Shown piece after piece: positions 32,303 to 43,150 of a DNA stretch of 64,000 nt; the stretch's first letter is position 1; each line of letters opens with the position of its first letter. The notes below the pieces were generated by a model. That model had not been told where the DNA came from. It saw only the letters and a program-made list of their open reading frames with translations, and did no database searches. The position numbers were made by a program, and so were the translations under genes. Origin of the DNA: Taklimakanibacter sp050246735 (GTDB lineage: Bacteria; Pseudomonadota; Alphaproteobacteria; Rhizobiales; Aestuariivirgaceae); assembly GCA_050246735.1 (NCBI GenBank), contig JBFWVM010000001.1, positions 248,001 to 312,000 on the forward strand, given 5' to 3'.

Positions 32303-32426
32303 TCCCAGTCCTTCACCCCCGCTGCCGGGCGGCATGTGTCACAGATACGCCCGGAGGGCAAGACGGCGGAGACTGACGTTCGGATAGGGCGAAAACAGGG
32401 CAAAGCCCGGTCCGGACCGCATCCCG

Positions 32427-33137
32427 TCATCCGATCCCGCCGACGACGTCGGGGAGCTCGCCCAGATGCGCGATGTGCCGGTAGCGCCGGTTTCCCGCCG
32501 GGACCTCGTCCTGCTCGAGCGCCCAGGTGAGGCTGTGCGGCACATGGACGCCCCAGCAGCCCGCCTTCAGGGCCGGAACGATGTCGGATCTGAGGGAATT
32601 GCCGACCATCATGGCGCGCTCCGCCCCATCACCGTGGCGCGCGAAGACCCGCTCGTAGACGGCAGCCGATTTGTCGCTCACGATCTCGACCGCAGCGAAC
32701 AGCTCGCCCAGGCCCGACTGCGCGAGCTTGCGCTCCTGATCGAACAGGTCGCCCTTGGTGATGAGGATGAGGCGGTAATCGCCGCTCAGCCGCTCGAGGG
32801 TCGCGCGCGCATGCGGCAGCGGCTCGACCGGATGGCTGAGAAGGTCGCGCCCGGCATCGACGAGCTCGCGGATGACGCTCGCCGGCACGCGGCCCTCGGT
32901 CACCTCGATCGCCGTCTCGATCATCGACAGGGTGAAGCCCTTGATGCCGAATCCATAGGCCTTGAGATTGCGCCGCTCGGCTTCGAGCAGCCGGCCGGAC
33001 AGATGGTCGGGCTCGGCATAGGCGGCGAGCAGGGACGTGAAGCGCCTTTCGGTGAGCCGGTAGAACTGCTCGTTCTGCCAGAGCGTGTCGTCGGCATCGA
33101 AACCTATGGCCGACAGCTGGGTGGCGCCTGAGGGCAT
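32427..33137 (-). CDS. HAD-superfamily hydrolase
   Basis: A 236-residue cytoplasmic haloacid-dehalogenase-fold phosphatase. Motif I is FDADDTLW with the nucleophilic Asp and the general acid two residues on; motif II is LILITKGD, motif III a Lys in VSDKSA, and motif IV MVGNSLRSDIVPAL. A helical C1 cap lies between motifs I and II. A GAGG site precedes ATG 33137. Substrate unknown; many relatives act on nucleotides or sugar phosphates. It is the first gene left of the repeat at 33.23-33.34 kb. Confidence 0.9.
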   Translation of the reverse strand: MPSGATQLSAIGFDADDTLWQNEQFYRLTERRFTSLLAAYAEPDHLSGRLLEAERRNLKAYGFGIKGFTLSMIETAIEVTEGRVPASVIRELVDAGRDLLSHPVEPLPHARATLERLSGDYRLILITKGDLFDQERKLAQSGLGELFAAVEIVSDKSAAVYERVFARHGDGAERAMMVGNSLRSDIVPALKAGCWGVHVPHSLTWALEQDEVPAGNRRYRHIAHLGELPDVVGGIG

Positions 33138-33228
33138 CCGGGCCTCGCTCGTTGGTCGAAGCGGCAGAGACTAGACCCGCCGGGCAGCTGTTTTCAATAT
33201 GCAGCGGCTTGTCGATCCTCATGCCGAG

Positions 33229-33339
33229 GTGCGATCCCGGCCCTGGGCCCGGGAGAGCCTCGAAGCATGATCCAGGTACAAAGAGCTTGCCGCCTGCCAC
33301 CCTTCGAGGCTCCCCCGGCTCAAGGCCGGGGTCGCACAT
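33229..33339. repeat. Intergenic imperfect inverted repeat, about 40-base arms
   Basis: The arm at 33229-33268 (GTGCGATCCCGGCCC..., then GAGCCTCGAAG) is the near reverse complement of 33299-33339 (CCCTTCGAGGCTCCCCC..., then GGTCGCAC), with about 30 bases between. The arms match over roughly four-fifths of their length. Such GC-rich palindromes between genes are common as REP/BIME-like mobile repeats in Rhizobiales genomes. No second copy was noticed in the window. Confidence 0.7.
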
Positions 33340-33366
33340 CAGGGCGAGGGTCGCAGGCAGGGTTCT

Positions 33367-35739
<2,373 letters not shown>

Positions 35740-35890
35740 GATGCGGCCAATATAATGCCGCGGGAGGCCAGCCGGAAGGGCCGGCGACGCCGTTGCTGAC
35801 AGCACGATGGCAGGAGGAGCGGAGCCCGACGACAAGTGGAACCCGACCGGCTAAGCTTCCTGCCGATTCTGCGAAGGGGGAAGATCACTC

Positions 35891-36307
35891 ATGCCGCTCG
35901 TCCGCAAGCTCGGCTTTGCCTATTTCGCGCTGTTCGTCATCGTGGCGGCGATGAGCTATGTGCCGCAGTTCAAGGACGCCGACGGCATGATGTTCGGGCT
36001 GTTCAGCCTCGATCTCTATGACGACGCGCTGCATCTGTTCTCGGGCCTGTGGGCCGGCATCGCCGCCCTGGTCTCGACCCGCGCCGCCGCCGTCTACTTC
36101 AAGCTTTTCGGCACGCTCTACTTCCTCGACGGCGTGCTCGGGCTGTTCACCGGCAGCGGCTATCTCGATTTCGGCATCTTCATCAACGGCGTCCTCGATC
36201 TCGGCCTCACGACCCGCATACTGGCCAATCTGCCGCATCTCGCCATTGGCGGTTTCGCCGCCTATGCCGGTTTTGTATTGTCGAAACATCATGGCGAAGC
36301 TGCGTAA
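35891..36307 (+). CDS. Small polytopic membrane protein, unknown function
   Basis: A 138-residue inner-membrane protein with about four hydrophobic helices (LGFAYFALFVIVAAMSYV at the start; the last ends GGFAAYAGFVLSKHHG). It looks like a DUF4383-type or similar small membrane protein, but I cannot assign it firmly. A GAAGGGGGAAG site lies ahead of the ATG. Its 3' end overlaps the next gene by 17 bases, and that gene overlaps the third by 17 bases, so the three form one translationally coupled unit. Confidence 0.75.
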   Translation: MPLVRKLGFAYFALFVIVAAMSYVPQFKDADGMMFGLFSLDLYDDALHLFSGLWAGIAALVSTRAAAVYFKLFGTLYFLDGVLGLFTGSGYLDFGIFINGVLDLGLTTRILANLPHLAIGGFAAYAGFVLSKHHGEAA

Positions 36308-37403
36308 GACCAAGGGCGCCCTTCTGGCGCTGGCCGTCTTCCTGGCCGCGCCGGCGTTCTATATCGGCGTCGGCTGCAGCGGCTCGTCCGACGTCGGCAG
36401 CTCTGTGACCGTCCCGGTGATCGATCCGGAAGCGCGCGCCAAGGCCGATGCGGTGCCGCATTACCGCTTTCCGGAGGAAAAGTCCTATCTCACCTTTCCG
36501 GAATGGTACATCGTCTACAGCTCGCAGGATTTCGCCGGCTTCATCGCCAAGGCCTATCCGAGCGGCTTCGCATATTTCCGCTCTGCGGCGGAGTTCTGGA
36601 CCAGCTATTGCGCCGTCAACCAATGGGTCGCGCCGCGCTACGAGTTCAATTTCGGCACCCATGCGATGATCTATGTGATCGGCATCAGCCACACGGTCGA
36701 ATATGTGATCAGGGGCATCTACGAGAACACGGTAGGGCGTCTGAGCGAGCTCTTCGCGCCGACGCCGCCGACGCCCGAGGACCTGTTCGCGCGCGAATAT
36801 GCCGACGACTACGGGCAGTGGCTCGACACCGTGCCATGGTATGATTTCGCCTTCGGCGAGCGTCTCGTGCAATTCTGGGAGACGGTGCCGTTCTCAGGGC
36901 CCGGCCCGGTCCGCAAGGCGGAGCGGCGTTTCGCGATTTCGACCGAGCTCGCGGTGAAGGCGGCCTATGGCTGGCTGATCAAGGGCGGCTCGGAAACCGT
37001 CTATGCGCCGGCCGAGCTCGAGATCCATGCCCTGATGCGCGGACTTCCGATCGATACGGCCCCGATCGACAGGCGCATCACGCTCGTCGAGACGTTTCGC
37101 GACGGAACCCAGCTCGTCAAGCTGCCGCGCTACCAGCCCTTCACCGAGATCGTGCGGAAGCTCGGCCAGACCGATGCTTCCTTCCTCGAGATCGGCGGCA
37201 ACAGCAACATACTGATCTCGCTCACGGCACCGGAAGGCTGGACGCCGCCCGAGGATGTGCCGCCGGTGCTGTTCGAGACGAAGAACCTGTCGGGTGCCGG
37301 CGCAAAGCGGGTCGGGCTTTCCGTGCCGGTAAGCCTGTTGCTCGACGTCATCCGCCGCATCGAGCCGAGCGGAGCGCAGCTCGACCATGTCTATGACTAT
37401 TGA
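36291..37403 (+). CDS. Membrane-anchored protein of unknown family
   Basis: A 370-residue protein with one N-terminal hydrophobic segment (GALLALAVFLAAPAFYIGVGCSG) that is either a signal anchor or a lipoprotein-type signal ending near Cys. The rest is predicted outside the cytoplasm. Notable conserved-looking patches are FPEWYIVYSSQDFAGFIAKAYPSGFAYF, a GISHTVEYVIRG stretch with a His-Glu pair, and an EKSYLTFPEWY aromatic block. I do not recognise a named domain. ATG 36291 (MAKLRKTK) was chosen because the hydrophobic segment then follows at the right place; the same frame is open upstream through the preceding gene. Middle gene of a three-gene coupled unit. Confidence 0.75.
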   Translation: MAKLRKTKGALLALAVFLAAPAFYIGVGCSGSSDVGSSVTVPVIDPEARAKADAVPHYRFPEEKSYLTFPEWYIVYSSQDFAGFIAKAYPSGFAYFRSAAEFWTSYCAVNQWVAPRYEFNFGTHAMIYVIGISHTVEYVIRGIYENTVGRLSELFAPTPPTPEDLFAREYADDYGQWLDTVPWYDFAFGERLVQFWETVPFSGPGPVRKAERRFAISTELAVKAAYGWLIKGGSETVYAPAELEIHALMRGLPIDTAPIDRRITLVETFRDGTQLVKLPRYQPFTEIVRKLGQTDASFLEIGGNSNILISLTAPEGWTPPEDVPPVLFETKNLSGAGAKRVGLSVPVSLLLDVIRRIEPSGAQLDHVYDY

Positions 37404-37716
37404 GGGCAGGAGCCTGCTCCGCCGGGGCCTCCGCTTCGCCCTGGGGGCGGCCTGCGTGCTCGTCCTGTGGACGGCGATACTGGCGGGGCTTGCCTTCACC
37501 CTGCCGCCCGGCGCGCCGCTCGCCGTCTTCGCTCCCGGACGGGCGCTCGAAACCGTCGCCGCGGCCCATGGCTCCTTCGAAGGGTTCGGCCGCAGCATCG
37601 CGGTCACGCGCTCCACGGAACCGGGCTTCGCCGTGCGGCTCTATGCGACGGGCGCCCTCCTGGTCATCGATGCGCGGGTGGTGATGTCCTGCCGGTCGCT
37701 GTTCTCCAGGGTTTGA
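37387..37716 (+). CDS. Small single-pass membrane protein, unknown function
   Basis: A 109-residue protein with one transmembrane helix (about residues 15-40, LRFALGAACVLVLWTAILAGLAFTL) and a 65-residue outer domain. No family recognised. The ATG lies 17 bases inside the end of the preceding gene. Its stop is 5 bases from that of the convergent FAD oxidase gene. The last part (RLYATGALLVIDARVVMSC) is hydrophobic and could be a second helix. Confidence 0.6.
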   Translation: MSMTIEGRSLLRRGLRFALGAACVLVLWTAILAGLAFTLPPGAPLAVFAPGRALETVAAAHGSFEGFGRSIAVTRSTEPGFAVRLYATGALLVIDARVVMSCRSLFSRV

Positions 37717-37720
37717 CTGT

Positions 37721-39301
37721 TCACGAGGACGTGGAGAGGTCCGGCGCATAGGCCTCGTAGAAGCCGTTGCTGAACAGCCCTTGCGGGTCGAAACGCTTCT
37801 TGGCGGCGAAGACCTGGGCGATCATCGGATAGGCGCGGTGCAGCTGCGCGGCGTCATAGTGGCGCTGATAGGGCAGGAAGAAGCGGCCGCCATGCCGATG
37901 CGCCAGATCGACGAGAGCGCGGGTCAATGCCCGCATTTTCGCGATGCCGGCGTCGTCGACAGCCTGATTGACATAGAGCACCACGGAAAAGGCCTCCTCG
38001 GGGGCGTAGTTGAGGGCGATATCCTCCTTGTGGACGACCCGCACCGAGGCATTGAGGAGCACTGTCGAGCTTTTCTCGAGGAGCCCGCGCATCGCCTCGA
38101 CGAGGCCGGCCAGGCTGGCGCGCGGCACGAAGTACTCGTGCAGAATGTCGGTCTCGTCCTTCAGGTTGTTGAACAGATAGGGCACCGAATCGTGCATGGG
38201 CTCGTTGCGCGAGACGAGGCAGGTCTCTCCGATCGCGGCGGCGATATCGCTCACGGTGCAGGATTCGAAGCGGTGCTCGAGGACTTTCTCGGCATACCAT
38301 CTGGCCTCGCCGAACAGGCTGCCCCGCTTGGCGAGATTGAAGACGAAACGGCGCAGGCCCGCCGAGCTCACCTCGGCCAGAGGCGGCAGGACGACGCCAG
38401 GCACGTCCCGGCGATGATAGGTGTAGACCAGCATCTCGCGCAGGAAGCTCGACGGCGCGGTCGAGAGGTGGGCGTAGAACAGGCCGATCGCCGGATCGGG
38501 CGCGATCTCCTCGGCGAAAACCCTGGGGAAATCGGCGATGTCGATCAATCGCCGCGCGGAACGGTAGATCACGTTGTCGGCGATCTCGATCTCGGCATCG
38601 AGGATCACGCCGAAGAGCCCATAGCCGCCGACGACGTGGCGGTAGAGGTCGGCATTCTCGCTCCGGCTCGCCCGGACGACCGTGCCGTCCGCCAGCATGA
38701 CGCGCAGGCGGCGCAGCGTGCGCTCGACGGCGCCGACCCGATGGTCCATGCCATGGGCGTTGACGGAGATCGATCCGCCGACGGTGAAGACGTCGGAGGA
38801 CTGCATCGCCTTGACGGCGAAACGCGGATGCAGGACGTTCTGGATATCGTGCCAGCGCGCCCCGCTCTGCACCGTCATGGTGCGCTGCTCCTCGTTCACC
38901 ACGACGGCGTTGAAGCCGGTCATGTCGAGAACGATCCCATGGCGCGCGAAAGCATGTCCGCCCATGGAGTGAAGGGCGCCCGCCATGGACAGCTTGGCTC
39001 CGTGGGCGCGCGCGAAGGCCAGGGCGTCGGCGATGTCCCGCTCGGTCCTGACCGCGACGACGCCCGCGACCTCGGTCCGCGACAGGCAACTCACGTCGTT
39101 GACAGTGCCGGCGCGCTGCGACCAGGGCAGGCCGTCGTCCAGAGAAAGCGGCGAAATCGCCGTCTCCGGAACGGCCGGCCCGCAGTCCTTGGGCGCCGCG
39201 GGCGGCGCGCCCAGCATATAGGCCTCGCGTCCGCCCCACGCCGCCGCAGCCGCGAGACCGATCGCGCCGGCAGCCTTGCGGCGCGTGAATCGTTGCGTCA
39301 T
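37721..39301 (-). CDS. FAD-binding oxidase (BBE/FAD_binding_4 type), exported
   Basis: A 526-residue flavoprotein with a twin-arginine-like N-terminus (TRRKAAGAIGLAAAAAWG), so it may act in the periplasm. The FAD_binding_4 domain (PCMH fold) spans about residues 75-250: VAGVVAVRTERDIADALAFARAHGAKLSMAGALHSMGGHA and VGGSISVNAHG. The C-terminal SNGFYEAYA block is typical of the alditol-oxidase/gulonolactone-oxidase relatives. Substrate likely an alcohol or sugar; unknown. It diverges from rlmJ over 65 bases. Confidence 0.85.
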   Translation of the reverse strand: MTQRFTRRKAAGAIGLAAAAAWGGREAYMLGAPPAAPKDCGPAVPETAISPLSLDDGLPWSQRAGTVNDVSCLSRTEVAGVVAVRTERDIADALAFARAHGAKLSMAGALHSMGGHAFARHGIVLDMTGFNAVVVNEEQRTMTVQSGARWHDIQNVLHPRFAVKAMQSSDVFTVGGSISVNAHGMDHRVGAVERTLRRLRVMLADGTVVRASRSENADLYRHVVGGYGLFGVILDAEIEIADNVIYRSARRLIDIADFPRVFAEEIAPDPAIGLFYAHLSTAPSSFLREMLVYTYHRRDVPGVVLPPLAEVSSAGLRRFVFNLAKRGSLFGEARWYAEKVLEHRFESCTVSDIAAAIGETCLVSRNEPMHDSVPYLFNNLKDETDILHEYFVPRASLAGLVEAMRGLLEKSSTVLLNASVRVVHKEDIALNYAPEEAFSVVLYVNQAVDDAGIAKMRALTRALVDLAHRHGGRFFLPYQRHYDAAQLHRAYPMIAQVFAAKKRFDPQGLFSNGFYEAYAPDLSTSS

Positions 39302-39366
39302 GACTCATCCTCGTTGGCGACGCGGGACGCTAGCCTAATTCCCGGCGGCAGCCTAGAAGCACGGGC

Positions 39367-40236
39367 ATGAACTATCGCCATGCCTATCACGCGGGCAACC
39401 ATGCCGACGTCTTCAAGCATATCGTCATGATGCGGGCATTCGCGCTGCTCAAGAAGAAGGACAGGCCCTTCCTTTTCCTCGATGCGCATGCGGGCATCGG
39501 CCTCTACGCATTGTGGGGCGACGAGGCGTTGAAGACGCTCGAATGGCAGGATGGCGTCGGGCGCTTCTACGATCCTTCGGGCAGGCCGGTGCCTCTCGCG
39601 GCCGAGTGCGAGATCCTGCTTGCGCCCTGGCGCGAAGCGATCGCCGCCGTCAATTCGGCCGGGCAGCCCCTGTCCCATTATCCCGGCTCGCCCGGCTTCG
39701 CGGGCGCCAGCCTGCGCCCGGGGGACCGTATCCTGCTCAACGAGCTGCATCCCGACGACAGCCACCGGCTGGCCGGTTTCGCGGCGCGCGACCCGCGGAT
39801 GAAGGTCAGCGAAGGCGACGCCGCCGTCGCGGTCAAGGCCCATCTGCCGCCCCCCGAGCGGCGCGGCTTCATCCTGATCGATCCGCCCTATGAACGCGAC
39901 GACGAGGCGCCCCGCGCCGTGCGGATGCTGCGCGACGGATACAGGCGTTTCGCCACCGGCGCCTTCGCCCTGTGGTATCCGGTGACGGGCGACGGCCTGG
40001 CGGACCGGATCGTCGCCGAGGCGGGGGCGCTGAACCTGGCCAGGATGGCGAAGGCCGAGCTCAGGGTGCGCGCGCCCGCGGCGGAGGGCGGCCTTGCCGG
40101 CTCCGGCCTCGTCCTTGTCAATCCGCCCTGGCCGTTGACGGACGAGCTCGGTCTCATCGGACCTGCGCTCTGCGAACGCCTGCGGCAGGATGACGGTGCG
40201 TCATGGTCGCTCGAATGGCTGACCCGCCGGGAGTGA
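39367..40236 (+). CDS. rlmJ: 23S rRNA (adenine(2030)-N(6))-methyltransferase
   Basis: A 289-residue SAM-dependent enzyme that N6-methylates A2030 of 23S rRNA. The family N-terminus MNYRHAYHAGNHADVFKH is exact in style, the SAM-binding segment is FLDAHAGIGLY, and the catalytic DPPY motif appears as IDPPYERDDE. Length fits RlmJ. It has its own short divergent promoter region with the FAD oxidase. Confidence 0.95.
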   Translation: MNYRHAYHAGNHADVFKHIVMMRAFALLKKKDRPFLFLDAHAGIGLYALWGDEALKTLEWQDGVGRFYDPSGRPVPLAAECEILLAPWREAIAAVNSAGQPLSHYPGSPGFAGASLRPGDRILLNELHPDDSHRLAGFAARDPRMKVSEGDAAVAVKAHLPPPERRGFILIDPPYERDDEAPRAVRMLRDGYRRFATGAFALWYPVTGDGLADRIVAEAGALNLARMAKAELRVRAPAAEGGLAGSGLVLVNPPWPLTDELGLIGPALCERLRQDDGASWSLEWLTRRE

Positions 40237-40314
40237 GCCCGGCGCAGTCGTCGCGCCGCACCGGCTTGACAGGAGGACCGGCGCGGCGAAAATCGGGGCA
40301 GAGAGGGAAACATC

Positions 40315-41307
40315 TTGAGCTCACAGGCCGCCAGCGCGCTCAGGCCGCGCATGCTTCTGCCCGGCGATGGCAAGGCCTGTGCCCGCCTGATGCGCAAGAT
40401 CACGCCGCTCGACGACAAGCTCGACCGCAGCCTGGCCAGGGTTCTCGACGGGCTTTTGGAGGAAGAACGGCTGATTGGCGGCCTGATCGAAGACTATGAC
40501 GCGGCCGGAGCCAGAACCGTCGTCGCGGCCACTCTTTCGGCTTTCGTTTCACCCGAATTCCGCCAGGCCTATCTCGACAAGCCCTGGCCGTGCCTGACGA
40601 ACTGGCTGCTGATGCGCTGTCTCGCAGGCCGGACGGAGCTGTTTCTCGACCGCGCGGCGCAGGCGCAGGGCAACCTCGCCGACGGGCTCGATCTCGTGAT
40701 GCTGGATTACATACAGTCGCCCATGGACTTCACCTCGCCGGAAGGGCGCCGCATCATGACGGTGTTCTTTCCGTTCTTCCTGTCCATCCATCGCGGCTAC
40801 AATCTCAATTCCATGCTCGTGGAAGCCGGCGCCATGTATGAGCAGATGGCGCTGGGCGCCGGCTTCAGGCTGTACCGGACGCTCGATCTCGACAGCGATC
40901 CTCCGGCCGAGCCGGTGCCTGCCCGGGCCTCGCCCAAGCGGGCGGTCTATGTCTTCCGGCGCGAGATGGCCGCCGACACGCCGCCGTCGAGTCCGGTCTC
41001 GGCGGTCTTCACCTATCTGCCGCCGCGCTTCCGGTTCACCGCCGGCGAGCAGCGCATGCTGCTGCGCGCCATCGACGGGCTGACCGACGAGGAGATCGCG
41101 GGCACGCTCGACGTGTCGCGCGACGCCGTCAAGCAGACCTGGCGGTCGATCTACGACCACGTCATCCAGGTCATGCCGGATCTCGTCGACCGCGGGCAGA
41201 TGGTCCAGGGGGAAGGGGGGCGCGGCCAGGAAAAGCGGCGGCGCATCGTCGCCTATGTGCGCGACAACGCGCAGGAGCTCAGGCCACATTATCTTCGCCG
41301 CGGCTGA
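40315..41307 (+). CDS. Uncharacterised protein with C-terminal LuxR-type helix-turn-helix
   Basis: A 330-residue protein starting at TTG 40315 after GAGAGGG; ATG 40351 is a possible later start. Residues 240-285 read as a LuxR/FixJ-type HTH (FTAGEQRMLLRAIDGLTDEEIAGTLDVSRDAVKQTWRSIYD is the block; key residues are the DEEIA and SRDAVKQ helices). The 240-residue front part is all-alpha-looking and matches no sensor domain I know. Between them is a Pro-rich linker. It is therefore a candidate new class of one-component transcription factor with an unknown input. The gene stands alone; a 14-base-pair hairpin lies about 20 bases downstream. Confidence 0.7.
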   Translation: MSSQAASALRPRMLLPGDGKACARLMRKITPLDDKLDRSLARVLDGLLEEERLIGGLIEDYDAAGARTVVAATLSAFVSPEFRQAYLDKPWPCLTNWLLMRCLAGRTELFLDRAAQAQGNLADGLDLVMLDYIQSPMDFTSPEGRRIMTVFFPFFLSIHRGYNLNSMLVEAGAMYEQMALGAGFRLYRTLDLDSDPPAEPVPARASPKRAVYVFRREMAADTPPSSPVSAVFTYLPPRFRFTAGEQRMLLRAIDGLTDEEIAGTLDVSRDAVKQTWRSIYDHVIQVMPDLVDRGQMVQGEGGRGQEKRRRIVAYVRDNAQELRPHYLRRG

Positions 41308-41322
41308 CCCTTCGATCACCGG

Positions 41323-41366
41323 CAAAAAAGCCCTCCATTCCGGGCGTCGGTACCGGAATGGAGGGC
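41323..41366 (-). terminator. Strong terminator, 14-bp perfect stem
   Basis: GCCCTCCATTCCGG (41330-41343) and CCGGAATGGAGGGC (41353-41366) are perfect complements around a 9-base loop. On the minus strand the stem is followed by CTTTTTTG, the classic intrinsic terminator for the gene at 41406-41810. On the plus strand it also closes the HTH gene's transcript but lacks a T-run. Confidence 0.85.
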
Positions 41367-41405
41367 CAGGCTGCCCCCGGAGGAAGACCGGAGGTCAGGG
41401 GAGGA

Positions 41406-41810
41406 TCATGTCTCGCCGTCCGTGCCGGAGAGCAGTTTCACCACCACCGCGCCCAAGGAGACGGCGAGGGCGAAGACGAAGCCCATGAAGACGACGAGCG
41501 TCACGATGCCGGCGGCTTCATAGGCGATCGCGGCGAGACGCGCGCTCGGCCAGATCGCCATCACCGCGACGATGGTGAAGGAACAGAACGCGAGCTCCGT
41601 GAGAGAGGGCATTGAGAGCTCGCGTCCCGCACCCAGTGCCGCGAAGAGCACCAGAGGCAGGAAGAGGAGGACGGCAGCCGAGATGCCGTCGGGCTGCAGG
41701 GCGATGAGCTCGTGGGCGACGGCCAGCAGCGCGCAGATCAGCGCGACGGTCGGCAGGGGACGTCTGCGACCGAGCCCGAGAAGATTCTGCCGCGGCAGGC
41801 GGATTTGCAT
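41406..41810 (-). CDS. Small polytopic membrane protein, unknown function
   Basis: A 134-residue protein with an Arg-rich N-terminus (NLLGLGRRRPLP) and about four hydrophobic helices (VALICALLAVAHELIAL; AAVLLFLPLVLFAALGAG; ELAFCSFTIVAVMAIW; AAGIVTLVVFMGFVFALAVSLGAVVVKLL). No domain recognised. A strong terminator lies 40 bases after its stop, supporting that the frame is expressed. The 136 bases upstream separate it from the TPR gene on the same strand. Confidence 0.65.
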   Translation of the reverse strand: MQIRLPRQNLLGLGRRRPLPTVALICALLAVAHELIALQPDGISAAVLLFLPLVLFAALGAGRELSMPSLTELAFCSFTIVAVMAIWPSARLAAIAYEAAGIVTLVVFMGFVFALAVSLGAVVVKLLSGTDGET

Positions 41811-41946
41811 GTGCAGCTCCCGAAGCGACGACGGCCAGGCCGACGAATTGGTCGGGTGCCAGACTGACGCGGCGGGAGAGAGGCCACAATCCCCATTTTG
41901 GGGAGGCGGGCGACGTTCGCGGGGATCCGATGAGAGCTGAAGGACC

Positions 41947-42477
41947 TCAGTTCATGCCGGTCTCGATATGCTCGGCCAGTTCCTGATATTCCTCGCAGGT
42001 GGTGCCGCACCGGCTGGCGATCTCGTTCAGCTGGACCTTGGCCAGGTCGATCCGGCCGGCGGCCACATAGCCCTCGCCCAGATATTCACGGGCCAGGACG
42101 AAGTTCGGATCGATCTCGAGGGCCTTGTGATAATAGCCGAAGGCCTCGTCGAAGCGGCCGGCCTTGCGATGGCTGTAGCCGATATAGTTCAGGACGCGCG
42201 GATCCTTCTTGTCGGCGACCGCTCCCAGCACCTCGAGGGCCCAGTCATATTCGCCGGCGAAAGCCAGGGCGCGGCCCTGCTGATAGAGGTCCTCGTCCGG
42301 CAGGACGCCCGAACTGGCCTTCACGCACTTGCCGTTCTTCACCACTTCGCCCTTCTTGCACTTCTTCACGGGAGTGGTGCCGCCGCCATCGCCGTCGCCC
42401 ATGGCGAAAGCCGGCGTGAACGAAGCTGCGCCCAGGGTCAAAGCCAACATCGTGGCGAGAGCGAGATGAACTTTCAT
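41947..42477 (-). CDS. Secreted TPR-repeat protein
   Basis: A 176-residue exported protein: signal peptide (HLALATMLALTLGAASFTPAFA), then a Lys/Cys-rich spacer (KKCKKGEVVKNGKC) and two to three tetratricopeptide repeats from about residue 65 (YQQGRALAFAGEYDWALEVLG; LNYIGYSHRKAGRFDEAFGYYHKALEIDPNF). TPRs mediate protein binding. Two Cys near the C-terminus (SRCGTTCEE) may form a disulfide. Partner unknown. Divergent from the small secreted protein at 42716. Confidence 0.85.
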   Translation of the reverse strand: MKVHLALATMLALTLGAASFTPAFAMGDGDGGGTTPVKKCKKGEVVKNGKCVKASSGVLPDEDLYQQGRALAFAGEYDWALEVLGAVADKKDPRVLNYIGYSHRKAGRFDEAFGYYHKALEIDPNFVLAREYLGEGYVAAGRIDLAKVQLNEIASRCGTTCEEYQELAEHIETGMN

Positions 42478-42715
42478 GGTGTGTCCTCCAGGGGGAACAT
42501 GACACTAATACGTTTCCGGCCCCAGTTAAATTCCCGGGCGGCCGATTCCCGCCGGCATACGCAAAGGTGATCGCGCGATCCGGATGCGTGACGCGGCCGG
42601 CGCCGGTCCGGGCCCCCGTGAATTCCCTATGAACACGCCATTCAGGGCAGGGTCACGGCGGCTCTGCCATCCTCCCGCCACTGATCGGACACGATCACAA
42701 TTGCTGGAGGTCCCA

Positions 42716-43096
42716 ATGCACAGCCTTTCCAAGTTCTCGCTCGCCGCCCTCGGCGGCGCGAGCATGCTCATGCTGGCCGCTCCCGTGGATGCCGCGACCG
42801 GCTATTCGAAGTTTCACGCCTCGGTCAAGGAAGTCCGGCGCTTTTGCGAGCGCTTCGACGAACCCTTCTGGAAGAAGAGGCGCAACTATGGCTGCGGCGA
42901 CAGGCTGGTCTGCACGGGCGGCGACTGTATCGTGCGCAGTCTTCCTCCGCCGCCGCACTGGCGCGACCCGGCGCTGCTCTTTTCCCTGGAGAAGCCGGGT
43001 GACGGCGGCAACGATGGCGGCGGCAGCGTCCGTGGCGGGCCGAGCAGCGGCGGCGGCGGGAGCAATGCCCGCGGCTCCGCCGGCGGTCCGAACTGA
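42716..43096 (+). CDS. Small secreted protein with Gly/Ser-rich tail
   Basis: A 126-residue protein starting at ATG 42716 after GGAGG. The signal peptide is KFSLAALGGASMLMLAAPVDAA. The middle part has four cysteines (RRFCERF, NYGCGDRLVCTGGDC), suggesting a small disulfide-bonded domain; residues after about 100 are a low-complexity Gly/Ser/Asn tail. No family recognised. The frame is open further upstream, but the Shine-Dalgarno site and signal peptide fix this start. Hairpin 43112-43147 lies just downstream. Confidence 0.65.
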   Translation: MHSLSKFSLAALGGASMLMLAAPVDAATGYSKFHASVKEVRRFCERFDEPFWKKRRNYGCGDRLVCTGGDCIVRSLPPPPHWRDPALLFSLEKPGDGGNDGGGSVRGGPSSGGGGSNARGSAGGPN

Positions 43097-43111
43097 TCCG
43101 AGAATCGCCTG

Positions 43112-43147
43112 AAAAAGGTCCGGGTCATTGCGGCAATGGCCCGGACC
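43112..43147 (-). terminator. Terminator between convergent small genes
   Basis: GGTCCGGG (43117-43124) pairs with CCCGGACC (43140-43147), extended inward by a T-G wobble and CATTG/CAATG to a 14-pair stem with a CGG loop. The flanking AAAAA at 43112-43116 is a U-run in the minus-strand transcript, so it ends the gene at 43151-43423. It may also slow transcription from the left. Confidence 0.75.
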
Positions 43148-43150
43148 GGC

